A stretch of DNA of 14,086 nucleotides from JBJHBY01 sp050485745 (GTDB lineage: Bacteria > Pseudomonadota > Gammaproteobacteria > Pseudomonadales > CAMLJR01). Shown here one piece after another: positions 1 through 8,100 of the stretch. The stretch is taken from positions 1 to 14,086 of the forward strand of contig JBJHBY010000074.1 in NCBI GenBank assembly GCA_050485745.1, given 5' to 3'. The position numbers and the translations under genes were made by a program. Position 1 is the stretch's first letter, and each line of letters begins with the position of its first letter. The notes beneath the pieces are model-generated. The model searched no databases. It was not told the origin of the DNA and worked only from the letters and a program-made list of their open reading frames with translations.

Positions 1-144
1 ATGCAGATCAAGATCACGCGTCAGGAAATCGGTCGCATCGTCGGCTGCTCCCGGGAAATGGTCGGCCGCGTCCTGAAAACCCTGGAGGAGCAGGGGCTGG
101 TATCGGTCAAGGGCAAGACCATGGTGGTCTTCGGCACGCGCTGA
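1..144 (+). CDS. crp: Crp/Vfr cAMP-responsive regulator, C-terminal fragment
   Basis: Only the last 47 residues are in the window; the gene begins to the left. The first codon happens to be ATG but is internal: E. coli CRP has the same stretch, starting with Met-Gln-Ile-Lys-Ile-Thr-Arg-Gln-Glu-Ile-Gly, deep in its DNA-binding domain. The fragment is the winged helix-turn-helix. The recognition helix reads CSREMVGR and keeps the Arg, Glu and Arg that in CRP contact the TGTGA half-site; Thr182 of E. coli is Met here, as I recall for Pseudomonas Vfr. It ends KGKTMVVFGTR. The cAMP-binding domain is not visible. The downstream gene is convergent. Assignment to the Crp/Vfr subfamily is very secure; choosing between the names crp and vfr is not possible from this fragment. 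Confidence 0.95.
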   Translation: MQIKITRQEIGRIVGCSREMVGRVLKTLEEQGLVSVKGKTMVVFGTR

Positions 145-158
145 GTACTCTTAGATCT

Positions 159-195
159 GACAATCCAATAGATCGCCCTGATCTATTGGATTGTC
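159..195. repeat. Perfect 16-bp hairpin just after crp
   Basis: GACAATCCAATAGATC (159-174) is followed by a 5-nt loop and its exact reverse complement (180-195). It starts 14 nt after the crp stop. The stem is AT-rich for this genome and has no T-run on either side, so it is not a classic intrinsic terminator, although it could protect the mRNA 3' end or help factor-dependent termination. It abuts the next hairpin with no spacer. Confidence 0.85.
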
Positions 196-245
196 GCCCT
201 TGAAAGACTGACGCAATTGCGCGGAATTACTGGTCTTTCAAGGGC
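196..245. repeat. Perfect 13-bp hairpin, abutting the previous one
   Basis: GCCCTTGAAAGAC (196-208) is matched exactly by GTCTTTCAAGGGC (233-245), with a 24-nt loop that itself contains the palindrome GCAATTGC (213-220). Arm perfection over 13 bp is unlikely by chance. No T-run follows. Role unknown; see the finding on the hairpin chain. Confidence 0.8.
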
Positions 246-251
246 TCGCGA

Positions 252-316
252 CCGGGCTTCGCCCGGCGGCGGCACCTCCATGTGCCGCATTGACCCGACA
301 ATATTGATTGCCGGGT
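252..316. repeat. Three further consecutive hairpins before the thiolase 3' end
   Basis: Three short stems follow one another. CCGGGC/GCCCGG (252-257/261-266) has a TTC loop. GCGGCAC/GTGCCGC (269-275/282-288) has a 6-nt loop. The third is a compound stem with ACCCG (293-297) pairing to CGGGT (312-316) and CAAT (299-302) pairing to ATTG (307-310), with one A/C mismatch. The palindrome GGTTAATAACC (314-324) overlaps the last. Some may serve as terminators for the convergent thiolase gene, but none has a clear T-run. Confidence 0.65.
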
Positions 317-331
317 TAATAACCGCGGCCA

Positions 332-1810
332 TCAGGCCTCGGCGCGGAACCTCGCCCCCTCGTCGACCTTCACCTCACGCCCGACCCACTCTTCACGCAT
401 CATGGCTTCCATCAGCGACGGATCGTCGCTGTAGACAACGGTGCGGCCACCGGACACGTCGCAGACCGCCACCGCGCGCGCGGGAGTGTCCCCGTCGAAC
501 AGTACCGTATAGCCCGCAATGCTCGCCACCACGCCGGGAACGGGCTCCAGCAGCGGCAACGGCGCCTGCTCGGTACGTACCTTGGGGGTAACATCGATGG
601 CGGCGAACCCCCTGGGATTGGGTTCGCGCCCCCACAGGCCTACCCCCTGCTTGGTGAGCATGCCGCTGACGCTGCTCACCAACCCATTGCGGCCCTGCCC
701 CCGGCGCAGCAGTTGCGCCATGCGCACCGTGGCCTGCAGCACGTAGTTGTTGAGCGGCCCCCCGGCATAGGCCATGGAGCCGGTCACGGTCAGTGCGCGC
801 CCCTGCGCGACTCCCAGTTCACGGGCGAAGATGCGCACCGCCGAGGGAAAGCAGCTGTACAGTTCCAGCAGATCCACTTCATCGATACCCAGGCCCGCCA
901 ATCCAAGCGCCGCGGCGCCGGCAAGCCGGGCGCCCGGGGAGCGGTGCAACTTTGGCCGCTGGGAGGTATTGACCATGTGATTGGACTCAGCAGCTGCGAG
1001 CGGGAAAACCCAGCGATCGCGGCTGATGCCGAGAGCTTCTGCGCGAGCCACGCTGCACAGGATCAAGGCAGCAGCCTGGTCCACATTCCACTGTGTGTTG
1101 TGCAGCTTGGTATAGGGAAAAGCCAGCATGCGATTCCCGGCGCCGGCATCGCGAATCCGCCCGGCATCAAGCACCTCGTGCAACCAGGCGTCGGGATTGT
1201 CTGCGGCCGCAACACTGAACTCCGAGTACAGCGCGGCAATCCTGTCACGGTGTGCGTCAATGGACAGTCCTTCGCGGGCGCGCAGCGCGCTCTCCAGGAT
1301 CGCGTAATAGCCCACCGGCATGCCCAGCCCCGCGCTGGTCTCGATGGGCGACCAGAGCTCGTCCTCCGGTCTGAGGGTGCGATCCGGCACGACGCCCTCC
1401 TGCTGCGTCAGTGGCGCCTCGAGCCCTGCCCGACGCGCAAGCTGCTCACGCTGCCGCGCCTCGCCACCGACGACCACGGCAACGTCGAGGGCACCATCGC
1501 GAATGCCTTCGCAGGCATCACTGAACAAGGTCTGCTGCAGGATGCCGATCTCCGCCATCACCGTGCGCGCAGCGCGCGCACCAACCGCATCCGCCAGCAG
1601 GCGCGCCGGATCGGTATAGGGCCACATTCCGCGTGGCACCGCAATCTGGTCGATGTTCGCCAGCAGGGCGTCGGCGCCAGCGTCCGCCGCGGCATCCCGC
1701 AGCGCCTTCTCCATCAGCCGCCAGGGTTCGAGGCCACTGCCGGCCTCGGCGCGCTGGGTGACGGCACCGACGCCGACCAGAACCGGGGTGCGGGGATCCA
1801 GTGTCTGCAT
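332..1810 (-). CDS. Thiolase-like protein with TLP1-type C-terminal domain
   Basis: A 492-residue thiolase-fold protein. I chose the ATG at 1810 because GGAGG sits 5 nt upstream and the product then opens with MQTLDPRTPVLVGVGAVTQR, the usual thiolase first strand; an upstream ATG at 1894 would run into the preceding gene. Landmarks of the thiolase-like (TLP1/SCP2-like) branch are ELYSCFPSAV (about 316-325) and GGPLNNY (about 350-356). The last 80 or so residues fit the additional C-terminal domain found in TLP1 proteins. Classical thiolase catalytic elements are absent: no Cys-Gly-Ser nucleophile motif near residues 87-100, no GHP histidine motif, and no C-terminal CxG cysteine (SVSGMLTKQG instead). 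It may act on acyl-CoA by a modified mechanism or only bind it. It is the second gene of an operon with the LLM oxidoreductase, 34 nt apart. Family is secure; substrate is unknown. Confidence 0.88.
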   Translation of the reverse strand: MQTLDPRTPVLVGVGAVTQRAEAGSGLEPWRLMEKALRDAAADAGADALLANIDQIAVPRGMWPYTDPARLLADAVGARAARTVMAEIGILQQTLFSDACEGIRDGALDVAVVVGGEARQREQLARRAGLEAPLTQQEGVVPDRTLRPEDELWSPIETSAGLGMPVGYYAILESALRAREGLSIDAHRDRIAALYSEFSVAAADNPDAWLHEVLDAGRIRDAGAGNRMLAFPYTKLHNTQWNVDQAAALILCSVARAEALGISRDRWVFPLAAAESNHMVNTSQRPKLHRSPGARLAGAAALGLAGLGIDEVDLLELYSCFPSAVRIFARELGVAQGRALTVTGSMAYAGGPLNNYVLQATVRMAQLLRRGQGRNGLVSSVSGMLTKQGVGLWGREPNPRGFAAIDVTPKVRTEQAPLPLLEPVPGVVASIAGYTVLFDGDTPARAVAVCDVSGGRTVVYSDDPSLMEAMMREEWVGREVKVDEGARFRAEA

Positions 1811-1844
1811 GATGTCCTCCAGGGCAGGTTGGGGATGGTGCGAA

Positions 1845-2867
1845 TCAAAGCACCTCTTGCGCCAGCATTTCCATAGTCCTGACGGTGGTGTCAAAGTCGC
1901 CGGAATGCCCCATCAGCAACGTGGTGACACCGGATTTCTTCCAGTCCACCAGGCGCTCGCGAATGCGCTCGCGCGGCCCGAGCAACGCAATCTCGTCCAC
2001 CAGGGCATCGGGCACCGCGGCAATCGCCTCGGCCTGCCGGCCGGCCAGAAACAGCTCCTGCACACGCTCTGCCTCGGGACCAAAACCCATGCGCTCGACC
2101 AGATTCTTGTGGAAGTTCTCTTCCTTGGCTCCCATACCGCCCAGATACAGACCCATGGTCATCTTGCCCGGCAGCATGGCCTCCTCGAGGTTATCGTTGA
2201 GCAGGACGTTGACCGTGGCAATAATCTCGAAACCCGGCTGACGCGCCGCCAGGCTGTCCTCGAAAATCTCCATGCGATAGGGCGACACGAAGATCGGCAA
2301 CCAGCCATCGAACTTTTCCGCGGCGAGAGCCACGTTCTTCGGACCCTCAGCTCCCAGGAATACCGGAATACGCTTGCGCAGGGGATGGGTGATGCTCTTC
2401 AGCGGCTTGCCCAGGCCAACGCTGCCCGGGCCGTGGTAAGGCAACTGATACTGCCGGCCCTCGTAGGCCACCGGCGCCTCACGCGCAATGACTTGCCGGA
2501 AGATATCAATCCACTCCCGGGTGCGCTCCAGCGGACGGCGGAAGGGCTGACCATACCAGCCCTCCACCACCTGGGGGCCGGATACACCCACCCCGAGGGC
2601 GAGGCGCCCGTTGCTGATATGGTCCAGCGTCAGCGCCGTCATCGCCGCGCACACCGGTGTACGTGCGGAGATCTGCATGACGCCGGTACACAGGCGGATG
2701 CGCTGCGTATGACTGGCGATTGCCGCCAGCGGCGTAAAGCAGTCCGAGCCGTAGGCTTCGGCCGTGAATACCGCGTCAAAGCCCAGCGCTTCGGCGCGCT
2801 GCGCCAGTTCGACGAAGCGGTCGACGGGGTGCTTCTGCCAGTAACCCAGGTGCAAGCCGAGCTTCAT
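1845..2867 (-). CDS. LLM-class flavin/F420-type oxidoreductase (Rv3520c-like)
   Basis: A 340-residue luciferase-like monooxygenase (TIM-barrel) protein. The start at 2867 is fixed by GGAGGAG 6 nt upstream and by the typical opening MKLGLHLGYW; a longer reading to 2927 would cover the putative leader. Internal landmarks are AQRAEALGFDAVFTAEAYGS (about 22-41), RIRLCTGVMQI, LDHISNGRLALGVGVSGPQ and IPVFLGAEGPKNVALAAE, matching the Rv3520c-like subgroup named for mycobacterial F420-dependent enzymes. The cofactor cannot be told from sequence: F420 is uncommon in gammaproteobacteria and no F420 biosynthesis gene is in the window, so FMN is equally possible. The neighbour downstream is a TLP1 thiolase, a pairing that suggests oxidation or side-chain processing of a lipid-like acyl-CoA (inference). 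First gene of a two-gene operon. Confidence 0.88.
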   Translation of the reverse strand: MKLGLHLGYWQKHPVDRFVELAQRAEALGFDAVFTAEAYGSDCFTPLAAIASHTQRIRLCTGVMQISARTPVCAAMTALTLDHISNGRLALGVGVSGPQVVEGWYGQPFRRPLERTREWIDIFRQVIAREAPVAYEGRQYQLPYHGPGSVGLGKPLKSITHPLRKRIPVFLGAEGPKNVALAAEKFDGWLPIFVSPYRMEIFEDSLAARQPGFEIIATVNVLLNDNLEEAMLPGKMTMGLYLGGMGAKEENFHKNLVERMGFGPEAERVQELFLAGRQAEAIAAVPDALVDEIALLGPRERIRERLVDWKKSGVTTLLMGHSGDFDTTVRTMEMLAQEVL

Positions 2868-2894
2868 TGGATTCTCCTCCAGTCCGGCAACGGG

Positions 2895-2919
2895 CGCGAC
2901 TCCCGCCAGGCGGGTCGCG
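2895..2919 (-). repeat. GC-rich hairpin in the leader of the LLM/thiolase operon
   Basis: CGCGAC (2895-2900) pairs with GTCGCG (2914-2919); after a 2-nt bulge CCGC pairs with GCGG, giving about 10 bp with a 3-nt loop. It lies between the candidate -10 box (2930-2935) and the GGAGGAG ribosome-binding site (2874-2880). It could stabilise the message or modulate initiation; no known riboswitch is recognised. Confidence 0.5.
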
Positions 2920-2929
2920 AAGGACACCG

Positions 2930-2935
2930 ATTATA
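2930..2935 (-). promoter_or_regulatory. Candidate -10 box for the LLM/thiolase operon
   Basis: On the minus strand this reads TATAAT, a perfect sigma-70 -10, placing transcription start near 2923 and leaving a leader of about 55 nt. I see no convincing -35 at 16-18 bp spacing, so the promoter may be activator-dependent or the match accidental. Confidence 0.4.
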
Positions 2936-3064
2936 GGGAGCAGCCCGTGTCGCAGCCTATGACCAGAACGTGCAATATGGCTGACAAATCAGGCCGTGCG
3001 ATACGCGCCGGTACCGCGCCGGGCCAGGGTCGGACCCTTGCAGCATTATGTCGATCAGGTGATA

Positions 3065-3093
3065 TGCACAATATCCGGCAGGTTGGTTATAAT
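3065..3093 (+). promoter_or_regulatory. Sigma-70 promoter of the TetR gene
   Basis: TGCACA (3065-3070, 4 of 6 matches to TTGACA), a 17-bp spacer, then TATAAT (3088-3093, perfect). Transcription would start near 3100, about 78 nt before the GTG start. The -35 box is embedded in a palindrome with arms GATAT (3061-3065) and ATATC (3071-3075). Confidence 0.6.
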
Positions 3094-3138
3094 CCGCTCG
3101 CCTTCATGACTCCAGGGCATTTTTCCTTTTTAAATCTG

Positions 3139-3165
3139 ATAGTTAACTAACGACTATTAGTCTAT
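3139..3165. promoter_or_regulatory. Palindromic operator candidate upstream of TetR
   Basis: Two palindromes lie side by side, TAGTTAACTA (3140-3149) and GACTATTAGTC (3152-3162), framed by ATAG (3139-3142) and CTAT (3162-3165). ACTAA-N6-TTAGT also spans both. The cluster sits between the predicted transcription start and the ribosome-binding site AGGGGG (3168-3173), where a bound TetR dimer could block its own gene. That role is inferred from position. Confidence 0.5.
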
Positions 3166-3177
3166 TCAGGGGGTTCC

Positions 3178-3777
3178 GTGCGCAAGATCGATCACGACCA
3201 GCGGCGCGAGGAGGTCGCGGCTGCGGCTGCTCGCCTGATCGCCCGACGCGGCCTGGAAAATCTCACCACCCGCGCCCTGGCCAAGGAACTCGGCTGCTCC
3301 ATCGGCGTCCTGTCCCACTATTTCAACAGCAAGGAAGACATTGTCATCGCTGCCTTCCAGTGGGCAGACCACCGCATCGATGAGCGGGTCGAGGAAGTGC
3401 TGCGGGAAAATCCCTCCCTGGATTCATTTTTTCCGCTGATTCGCGCGGCCCTGCCACTGACGGAGGAAACCGACCTGGAGTGGCGGGTACGCATGGCCCT
3501 GTACAACTACTCCCTGACCTGCAACGAAACCCTGGCGGTGCAGCGGCAGAAGATCGACACGGGCCGGGAACAGCTCGGCGAGATGCTGCGCGCCCTGCAG
3601 GAGAAGGGCGAGGTGCGCAGGGACCTGGACCCCGCGCGGATGATTCGTCTGATCGTCGACCTCGTCTTCGGCTCCGCCCAGAGCATGCTGATGATGCCGA
3701 TGAAGCAGCGTGAGCGCTACGCCGCCTATCTGTTTGAGCTGGTCGGATTCATGCGGCCGCCTCCGCCGCCGCGCTGA
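3178..3777 (+). CDS. TetR/AcrR-family transcriptional regulator (BetI-like)
   Basis: A 199-residue one-component regulator. The start is GTG at 3178, preceded by AGGGGG 4 nt upstream. Residues about 10-60 form the TetR DNA-binding domain (helix-turn-helix around 30-50: LTTRALAKELGCSIGVLSHY, then FNSKEDI). The rest is an all-helical ligand and dimer domain; its general look resembles the BetI-type C-terminal family. The protein ends in an odd proline run (PPPPPR). The next genes in the same direction are an adaptor and an RND pump 289 bp downstream, so a local repressor of efflux responding to a hydrophobic compound is the natural guess; control of the divergent LLM/thiolase operon is the alternative. 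Palindromes stand before both itself and the adaptor gene. The family is certain; target and ligand are not. Confidence 0.92.
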   Translation: MRKIDHDQRREEVAAAAARLIARRGLENLTTRALAKELGCSIGVLSHYFNSKEDIVIAAFQWADHRIDERVEEVLRENPSLDSFFPLIRAALPLTEETDLEWRVRMALYNYSLTCNETLAVQRQKIDTGREQLGEMLRALQEKGEVRRDLDPARMIRLIVDLVFGSAQSMLMMPMKQRERYAAYLFELVGFMRPPPPPR

Positions 3778-3943
3778 ACCCCGTCGCCCGGAACTGCCCC
3801 CCCCTGACGCCTCCCGGCCGCTGCGGCGGCCATCCCTCAGGCCACGTGCGCCACATCAAAACCAATCCCCTCGGCCGTGGTCCAACATGTCTTTCCGCGA
3901 GCCGCGAATCCGCGGACGTCGCAAACGACCCGCACGCCAAAAG

Positions 3944-3961
3944 GATTACGTCTGCGTAATC
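3944..3961. promoter_or_regulatory. Palindrome upstream of the adaptor/RND operon
   Basis: GATTACG-TCTG-CGTAATC is a perfect 7-bp-arm inverted repeat, 106 nt before the adaptor ATG. A weak -10-like TAGTAT follows at 3967-3972. The arrangement suits an operator overlapping the efflux promoter, possibly for the adjacent TetR. It shares the spaced pattern ANTA-N8-TANT with the cluster at 3147-3162. The remaining 3778-4066 sequence shows only a GGCCGC-TGCG-GCGGCC stem (3816-3831) that could weakly terminate the TetR transcript. Confidence 0.45.
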
Positions 3962-4066
3962 TCGGGTAGTATTAGGGCCTGTTCACACAGGTGGATCGTC
4001 GCAGAACTGCCCACCAGCGTGAATACGCCCCAGCCATCCCCGGCATCGGACTTACAGGCAGTATCC

Positions 4067-5143
4067 ATGAACAGACCCGCGGCAGTGGTTATCTCACTCA
4101 TCATCCTGGTGGCAGCGGCTGTGCTCCTGCGCGACCTGTCCGGGGGCGGAGACGGTGCAAGCGCGGTGCAGGCACCCCCCGCCGTGAGAGTCTACCCCGC
4201 CAGCAGCCGTGAGATTGCCTACCGCACCGAGGCCCTCGGCACACTGCGTGCACGCGAGTCGGTGGACATCACCTCGCGAACCTCTGAGGCGGTGGCCTCT
4301 GTGCACTTCGGTGACGGCCAGCGGGTTCAGCAGGGCGACACTCTGGTGGTCCTGGTCCAGGAGGAGGAGCAGGCCCAGCTCAGTGAGGCGCGTTCGGAAC
4401 TGGCGGAACAGGAGCGCGAACTGCGCCGTATCGAAGGACTGGTCAAGGCGCGCTCCCTGCCGCAGTCCGAGCTCGATCAGCGCCGCACCCAACTGGACAA
4501 GGCCCAGGCCCGAATCCGGGAGATCGAAGCCCGCCTCGATCGCCTGGTCATCCGCGCTCCATTCGACGGCGTCCTCGGGCTGCGCCAGATCAGCCCTGGA
4601 GCTCTCGTGACACCGGGCACCCTGATCACCACACTTGACGACATCAGCAGCCTGAAACTCGACTTTCACGTTCCCGAGATCCTGCTCGGCAGCATCGCCG
4701 TCGGCCAGCATATCGAAGCCCGCAACCCCGGCTTCGATGAACACTTCCCCGGCAGGGTCACGGCACTCGACGGACGCGTCAATCCCGTGGATCGCTCCAT
4801 CGTGGTCCGGGCCGAACTCCCCAACCCGGAACGGCGCCTGCGCCCCGGGTTGCTGATGAACGTGCAATTGTTGCGCGAACCGCGACAGGCCCTGCTGATC
4901 CCGGAGGAAAGTCTGGTGGCGCGCCAGGCGGATCATTTCGTCTGGGTGGTCGACCTCGAAAGCCGCACGGTCAGCGAGCGCCCGGTACAGATCCGCTGGA
5001 GGCAGCCAGGCTGGGTGGAAATCAGCGCCGGCCTCGAAGAATCCGAGTGGGTGGTGCGCGAAGGCGTCTCCTCCCTGCGCAACGGCATCGGGGTGCGCAT
5101 CATCAATGTCGAACTGATCGATCAAGCCTCGGGAGCCGGCTGA
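4067..5143 (+). CDS. RND efflux periplasmic adaptor subunit (HlyD/MFP family)
   Basis: A 358-residue membrane-fusion protein linking an inner-membrane RND pump to an outer-membrane channel. An N-terminal hydrophobic segment (about 5-22) acts as anchor or uncleaved signal; there is no lipobox cysteine. The first lipoyl half is about 62-96 (SVDITSRTSEAVASVHFGDG), a charged helical hairpin runs about 98-160, the second lipoyl half is about 161-191 (IRAPFDGVLGLRQISPGALV), then beta-barrel and membrane-proximal domains follow. The hairpin is short, as in many adaptors of this class. The ATG at 4067 was chosen because it opens the hydrophobic segment; its ribosome site (ACAGG, about 9 nt off) is weak and upstream sequence looks non-coding. 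The pump gene follows one base after the stop, so the two are translationally linked. Confidence 0.93.
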   Translation: MNRPAAVVISLIILVAAAVLLRDLSGGGDGASAVQAPPAVRVYPASSREIAYRTEALGTLRARESVDITSRTSEAVASVHFGDGQRVQQGDTLVVLVQEEEQAQLSEARSELAEQERELRRIEGLVKARSLPQSELDQRRTQLDKAQARIREIEARLDRLVIRAPFDGVLGLRQISPGALVTPGTLITTLDDISSLKLDFHVPEILLGSIAVGQHIEARNPGFDEHFPGRVTALDGRVNPVDRSIVVRAELPNPERRLRPGLLMNVQLLREPRQALLIPEESLVARQADHFVWVVDLESRTVSERPVQIRWRQPGWVEISAGLEESEWVVREGVSSLRNGIGVRIINVELIDQASGAG

Positions 5144-5144
5144 G

Positions 5145-8100
5145 ATGTGGCTTTCCGATACCTCGGTCCGGCGACCGGTCTTCGCCACCGTGCTCAGCCT
5201 GTTGCTGGTGGCCTTCGGCCTGGTCGCATTCGAACGCCTGCCACTGCGTGAATATCCGGATATCGACCCCCCGATCATATCAATCCGCACAGACTACATC
5301 GGTGCCTCGGCAGCCGTGGTCGAAAGCAAGATCACCCAGCTGATCGAGGACGCTATCGCCGGCGTGGAAGGCATCCGCTTCATCAGCTCATCAAGCCAGG
5401 ATGGCCTGTCGCTGATCAACGTGGAGTTCGATCTGTCACGGGATATCGACAATGCGGCCAACGACATTCGCGACCGTGTGTCACGGGTGCTGTCGCGATT
5501 GCCCGACGAAGCCGACCCACCCCAGGTGCAGAAAACCGACTCTGACGAGCGCGTGATCATGTGGCTCAACCTGGTATCCGACCAGATGAGCACACTGGAA
5601 CTCACCGACTACGCGGAGCGTTTCCTGGTCGACCGCCTGTCGGTGCTGGAGGGGGTGGCCCGGGTACAGGTCAGCGGCGGCCTGAACTACTCCATGCGCA
5701 TCTGGCTGGACCGGCAGGCACTCGCGGCGCGCCAGTTGACCGTGCTGGATGTCGAGGAGGCACTGCGGCGCCAGAACGTGGAACTGCCCGCCGGCACCGT
5801 GAAATCACTGGAGAAGGATTTCACCGTACGTATCGACCGCGGCTACCTTACGGCCGGGGACTTTGGCAACCTGGTGATCAACCGCGGCAGTGACGGCTAC
5901 CTGGTGCGGCTGCAGGATGTCGCAAGGGTTGAGGTGGGCCCGGTGGAGCGCCGCCGTCTGTTCCGCGGCAATGCCGTCTCCATGGTTGGCATGGGCATCG
6001 TCAAGCAGAGCAGCGCCAATACTCTGGCCGTCACCCGCGCGGCCAAGGCCGAGCGCGACCGTATCAACGAGACACTCCCACCGGGAATGGAAGTCAAGCA
6101 GAGCTTCGACAGCTCGGTGTTCATCGAAAGCGCGATTCGCGAGGTCTATTTCACCCTGGGGGTCGCCGCAGTGCTGGTGATTCTGGTGATTTTCATTTTC
6201 CTGGGGGACTTTCGCGCCATGCTGGTCCCCGCGGTCACCGTGCCGGTGTCGCTGATCGCCACAGCTACGGTGCTGTACTTCCTTGGCTACAGCCTCAACC
6301 TGCTGACCCTGCTGGCACTGGTGCTGGCCATCGGACTGGTTGTGGACGACGGTATCGTGGTCCTGGAAAACATCCACCGGCGCCTGACCGAGGGTGAATC
6401 ACCCCTGGTGGCCGCATTCAATGGCGCACGTCAGGTCGGCTTCGCGGTGGTGGCGACAACACTGGTGCTGATTTCAGTATTTGTACCCATCACCTTCATG
6501 CAAGGTAACGTCGGGCGACTGTTCGCCGAGTTCGCCATCGCCATGGCCGCCGCGGTGGCCTTCTCCAGTATCGTGGCCCTCACCCTGTCGCCCGTGCTGT
6601 GCTCGAAGCTGCTGAATCGCGATGCCATGAACCACGGCCTCAGCTCCTTTGTGGAAGGCCTGCTGGCACGCATGCAGCGCAACTATGGCGCCCTGCTGCG
6701 ACAAACCCTGGCCCGCCCGGTCTGGCCGCTGATCCTGCTGCTGGCCACACTTGGAATGAGCGCCTACCTGTTCCAGAAGGTCCCCGCCGAATTCGCGCCA
6801 CGCGAGGATCGCGGTGTGTTTTTCATGGTCATCCGTGGGCCCGAGGGTGCGTCCTTCGATTTCACCGCGCGCCAGGTGCTGGAGATCGAGCAGCGCCTGA
6901 TGCCCCTGGTCGAAGCCGGCGAGATCAAGCGCCTGCTGCTGCGCGCGCCAGCGGCTTTCGGCAGCGCCGAGAACTACAACGAAGCCAACGCCGTCGTGGT
7001 TCTGGAGGACTGGGGCCAGCGCCGCTCCGCCTGGGAAATCATGGCGGATGTCCGCCAGCGGCTGAGCGATGTCACTGGCGTTCAGGCGTTTCCCATCATG
7101 CCGCAGGCACTGGGAGGCATCAGCGCGAAACCCGTGCAATTCGTCATCGGCGGCGGCAGCTACGAAGAGCTGTCGCAGTGGCGCGATATCGTCATGGAAA
7201 AGGCAGCCGAGTTGCCCGGCCTGTTCGCACTGGATCACGATTTCCGCGAGACCAAGCCCCAGTTGCGCGTCAGCATCGACCGCGACCGCGCCGGCGATCT
7301 GGGTGTCAGCGTTCTGGATATCAGCCGCACCCTGGAAACCGTGCTCGGCTCACGCCGGGTGACGACCTTCATGCTTGATGGCGAGGAATATGATGTCATC
7401 CTGGAGGGCAAACCGGAACAACAGCGTACCGCGGAAGACATGCTCAATATCCATGTTCGCTCCGCCACCACCGGGCTACCCATTCCACTGAGCAATCTGG
7501 TGAGCGTGCGGGAGGTGGCCGACGCCAGCCGCCTGAACCGCTACAACCGCGTTCGCGCCATCACCATCGAAGCCAACCTGCAGAATGGCTACGCCCTGGG
7601 CGACGCCCTGAACGATCTCGAGCGCATCGTGCGCGAGCACCTGCCCGCAACGGCAACCATCGACTACCGGGGGGAGTCCCTGGAGTATCGCGAATCCGGA
7701 CAGGCGGCATACTTCATTTTTGGCCTGTCGCTGCTGGTGGTGTACCTGGTTCTGGCAGCGCAGTTCGAGAGTTTCGTGCACCCTCTGGTGATCATGCTGA
7801 CCGTGCCCCTGGCCATGGCCGGAGCACTGCTCGGGCTGTTCCTGACGGGCCAGACACTGAACATTTACAGCCAGATCGGCCTCATCATGCTGGTAGGGCT
7901 GGCGGCCAAGAACGGCATCCTCATGGTGGAGTTCGCCAACCAGCTGCGCGATGAGGGATTCGGCTTCGAGGCCGCCATCGTGCGCGCCGCCGAGCTGCGC
8001 CTGCGGCCCATCGTGATGACCGCAATTACCACGATCATGGGTGCGGTACCGCTGATCCTCGCCTTCGGCGCAGGCAGTGAAGCCCGCCTGGTGATCGGTG

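Larger units (their letters stand above)
2868..3177. other. Divergent control region between the LLM operon and TetR
   Basis: This 310-bp stretch holds no credible gene; a 67-codon reading frame at 2947-3150 has no ribosome-binding site and overlaps the promoter signals. From left to right it holds the operon's RBS and leader hairpin, a minus-strand TATAAT, about 125 bp with nothing I recognise, then the plus-strand promoter and palindromes of the TetR gene. Confidence 0.6.

Noticed and set aside
1..144. A complete 47-residue small protein starting at base 1
   Set aside because: The sequence matches the C-terminal helix-turn-helix of Crp; the initial ATG is an internal methionine at the window edge.
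159..245. Integron attC site or transposon terminal repeats
   Set aside because: No attC core sites, no integrase or transposase nearby, and no target-site duplication seen; only hairpins can be supported.
713..1876. Long plus-strand open frame opposite the thiolase gene
   Set aside because: Its translation has no family-like motifs, while the minus strand encodes a full thiolase-fold protein with a good ribosome site; antisense shadow of a GC-rich gene.
1653..2936. Long plus-strand open frame opposite the LLM gene
   Set aside because: Low-complexity His/Arg/Gln-rich product with no motifs; antisense of the recognised LLM gene.
2947..3150. 67-codon frame in the divergent region
   Set aside because: No ribosome site, no protein-like composition, and it covers the TetR promoter and palindromes.
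4094..5290. 398-codon minus-strand frame opposite the adaptor gene
   Set aside because: Antisense to a convincing adaptor protein; no family features.
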